This document shows positions 63,993 to 64,000 of a stretch of DNA of 64,000 nucleotides, one piece after another. The first letter of the stretch is position 1, and the number at the start of each line of letters is the position of its first letter. Source of the stretch: Thamnaconus septentrionalis. Lineage: Eukaryota; Chordata; Actinopteri; Tetraodontiformes; Monacanthidae. The stretch covers positions 13,003,466-13,067,465 of the forward strand of contig CM020514.1 in the NCBI GenBank assembly GCA_009823395.1. The letters run 5' to 3'. Both the position numbers and the translations under genes were made by a program. The notes under the pieces are model-generated. The model searched no databases. It was given only the letters and a program-made list of their open reading frames with translations, and was not told the DNA's origin.

Positions 63993-64000
63993 CTCGGCTC
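63993..64000 (+). CDS. hycc2: hycc2 coding exon 5 (first 8 nt, cut by window edge)
   Basis: An acceptor-like tract (TTATTTTTGCTGTCGTCTCCAG) ends at 63992. The remaining bases, in phase 0, read Leu-Gly-Ser. Human HYCC2 continues with PSTIGSMALTE; a GS is shared but the Pro-Ser start is not, so either the fish exon differs or the true acceptor lies further right. Confidence 0.4.

Overview
The window is vertebrate nuclear DNA, almost certainly from a teleost fish. It has spliced genes with long introns, very dense (CA)n/(GT)n microsatellites, several short terminal-inverted-repeat elements of the kind common in fish introns, and one tRNA-derived SINE. I see no bacterial-type operon, CRISPR array, phage or viral gene. 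Almost all long open reading frames are shadows of microsatellites or chance ORFs. Three real genes can be read, all by matching exons to protein families and checking splice sites and codon phase. Layout: (1) About 1-33,578 is non-coding and is best explained as the very long first intron of a DIP2-family gene on the minus strand. It holds microsatellites and at least three short DNA-transposon-like elements (4.4, 13.5 and 21.6 kb). (2) 33,579-33,702 (minus) is the first coding exon of DIP2 (disco-interacting protein 2), with a CpG-rich promoter at about 33.8-34.3 kb. (3) 34.3-36.4 kb is intergenic, with an (AAT)n tract and an 817-bp non-autonomous hAT-like element that has an exact 8-bp target duplication and an internal telomere-like tandem duplication. 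(4) 36,416-39,759 (minus) is a complete cflar gene (c-FLIP, the catalytically dead caspase-8 relative). It has eight coding exons giving 482 codons (human c-FLIP long form: 480), a non-coding first exon, and a possible 50-nt alternative exon. (5) 39.9-41.2 kb is a head-to-head interval. (6) From about 41.2 kb to the right edge (plus) lies the 5' part of hycc2 (FAM126B): one or two candidate non-coding first exons, a 15-kb first intron, four confident coding exons (56,865; 59,483; 60,835; 63,104) and the first bases of a fifth at 63,993. How the genes relate: c-FLIP controls caspase-8 activation in death-receptor and necroptosis signalling. Hyccin-2 is a subunit of the plasma-membrane PI4KA-TTC7 lipid-kinase complex. 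DIP2 proteins carry a DMAP1-binding domain and two adenylate-forming domains. They do not form a pathway. The divergent cflar/hycc2 neighbourhood matches human 2q33 (HYCC2-NDUFB3-CFLAR), but ndufb3 is not visible between them. No wholly new biological system stands out. The most interesting items are a 50-nt exon candidate that would yield a 223-residue short c-FLIP, the hAT element with telomere-like repeats, and a SINE sitting 57 bp upstream of a hycc2 splice acceptor.
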